Position numbers and translations under genes: made by a program. Of a DNA stretch of 64,000 bases, positions 63,901 to 64,000 are shown piece by piece. The first letter of the stretch is position 1; each line of letters begins with the position of its first letter. The notes below the pieces were generated by a model. It was not told the origin of the DNA and ran no database searches. It saw only the letters and a program-made list of their open reading frames with translations. The stretch is from Aphanothece sp. CMT-3BRIN-NPC111 (GTDB lineage: Bacteria; Cyanobacteriota; Cyanobacteriia; Cyanobacteriales; JAHHGU01), in contig JAHHGU010000003.1 in assembly GCA_019359765.1 (NCBI GenBank), positions 62,001 through 126,000 on the forward strand. Reading direction: 5' to 3'.

Positions 63901-64000
63901 ACTGTAGAGGGGATTTTAGAAATTCGAGAGACGGTTTCCCAAACTGGTAAAAAGATTAAGCAGTTGAGCGAATCATCTCAAAAAATCTCCAAAGTGGTGC
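60934..64000 (+). CDS. Multi-GAF methyl-accepting photoreceptor (PixJ/PtxD type), partial
   Basis: Starts at GTG 60934 (AAAGAGGTG upstream) and is open to the window end (1022 codons visible). Four GAF domains at about 95-275, 286-446, 469-649 and 671-834, then HAMP (863-916, LDGDLTVRAPITEDELGTIA) and the start of the methyl-accepting domain. GAF2 and GAF4 carry Cys-His in the position of bilin attachment in cyanobacteriochromes (Cys387-His388, SPCHVEILEQF; Cys774-His775, TDCHVEALEVF), GAF3 has Cys591-Tyr592, and GAF1 lacks it. Probably a light-sensing taxis receptor. No transmembrane helix before the GAFs. A CheA kinase is expected downstream. Confidence 0.9.
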   Translation, partial: MTSVYEPNHKIESAASNSVKLPSDLKNNVASKSEQSLFENNSLLRVTAAVKDLKEELEGDGWLIKNQMSEQFEEIENFVAIAPKEFQISLAAAAQKQFLSQRQRVSAIATQMRSCSDSGALLNTTVTEVREALSCDRVLIYRFGAGEKGVVVAESLKRGWTPALHESLPATCFGLDEPQEYLKEQVVSISDINSAAITPYQRQLLEKFQVQAFLSLPIIIGTESFSDNTQSKIDLWGLLVIQQCSESRQWQEAEINLLEQICTQLIVNLQNFEFRSQLQQQIEKEKAVGKVIDKIRQSLDQDAIFKTITQEIRHLLKVDRVGVYKFAPDWSGEFVVESVGGNWTKLVGPGIRTVWEDTHLQDTQGGRYRYHETFAVDDIYKVGHSPCHVEILEQFEVKAYVIAPIFVGDKLWGLLGVYQNSAPRHWEASEIKLLSQIAGQLWVALKQADSLKQLQTQSEQLAKSTERERAAGKVIDRLRQSLDIDTIFKTTTVDVRLLLKADRVGVYRFNSDWSGEFVLESVAPEWTPLLEKQANLKGLQANQSDCRAVQNLSLGNRRVKDTYLEETEGGRFRSKGSFAVEDIYKAGFSPCYLEVLEQSQVRSYAIVPVFQGEKLWGLLGVYQNSGPRRWEEAEVALLGQIGDQLGVALQQAEYLQQLQTQSQQLAESAQRDRTLTKVIDRIRKSFDLDTIFKTTTQEVRNLLKADRVAIYKFRPDYFGDFIAESEAAGEPKLVGPDRFTAWEDPYLNEHQGGRFRNNEVLVVDDVYNGGLTDCHVEALEVFHVKACIVVAIFKGQQLWGLLSAFQNKQSRHWEQYEVDLLLQVAAQIGVAIQQSEYLQQLQAQSQQLAEAGERDKAAKELLQQRALQLLRAVRPALDGDLTVRAPITEDELGTIADAYNNTLQALRKIVIQVQTATQQVAETSKTSDASIVRLSSQAQQQFQELNKALQEIQQMVNSTQAVAVDARQVESAVQQANHTVQSGDAAMNRTVEGILEIRETVSQTGKKIKQLSESSQKISKVV

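Overview
This 64 kb window reads as chromosome from a cyanobacterium, most likely a motile, filamentous or colony-forming one. The evidence is the very high density of the HIP1 octamer GCGATCGC, cyanobacteria-typical families (SasA clock kinase, RRM RNA-binding protein, orange-carotenoid-protein N-domain homologue, DUF1816, DUF3531, DUF760, PATAN-REC regulator, multi-GAF taxis receptor, group 2 sigma factor), many very large multi-PAS hybrid kinases, and abundant heptanucleotide repeats between genes. I see no phage genes, no CRISPR array, and no rRNA or tRNA gene. I cannot name the species.

Layout. 1-0.93 kb: 3' part of a membrane sensor kinase. 0.93-3.3 kb: an SbnA-like PLP enzyme followed 3 bp later by a MATE/ANK-type transporter. 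3.3-3.86 kb: repeat-rich spacer with two inverted-repeat elements. 3.86-5.8 kb: acetyl-CoA synthetase. 6.2-13.3 kb: a Bax1-like nuclease (DUF790) and an XPB-type helicase on the minus strand, separated by a plus-strand osmoprotectant ABC operon and a DUF1816 gene. 13.57-14.94 kb: a TnpB-only IS200/IS605-type element. 15.1-23.0 kb: two giant hybrid histidine kinases in tandem, the second with an N-terminal V4R domain. 23.1-33.1 kb: mostly housekeeping genes (fused transporter/spermidine-synthase-like protein, DUF3531, TPR protein, ECF-type ATPase, rsmG, a frameshifted WG-repeat lipoprotein, aldo/keto reductase, rpiA). 33.4-38.6 kb: RNA-binding protein, SPFH protein, UbiH-like monooxygenase, helical carotenoid protein, YebC. 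39.0-45.0 kb: a minus-strand signalling cluster (GAF-PAS kinase, REC, GAF kinase, REC-GGDEF-EAL) built from duplicated modules. 45.6-57.9 kb: orphan sugar-binding lipoprotein, secreted protein, histidine phosphatase plus glucokinase, sigma factor, DUF760, NUDIX, sasA, GH57 branching enzyme, bestrophin, pentapeptide protein. 58.4-64.0 kb: a Pix/Ptx-type phototaxis operon (PATAN-REC, REC, CheW, four-GAF methyl-accepting protein) cut off by the window end.

Together the window is dominated by signal transduction (about a dozen sensor or regulator proteins) and photobiology (HCP, taxis receptor, clock kinase), with carbon metabolism scattered between (acs, glk, rpiA, GH57). Genome plasticity is visible as heptamer arrays, MITE-like hairpin elements and the TnpB element. 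The points most worth a second look are the split XPB-Bax1 repair pair, whose helicase start codon abuts a heptamer array; heptamer arrays translated in frame inside proteins; the MITE-like pair; the SbnA-like/transporter operon; the single-domain HCP; and the four-GAF receptor with Cys-His in only some GAF domains.
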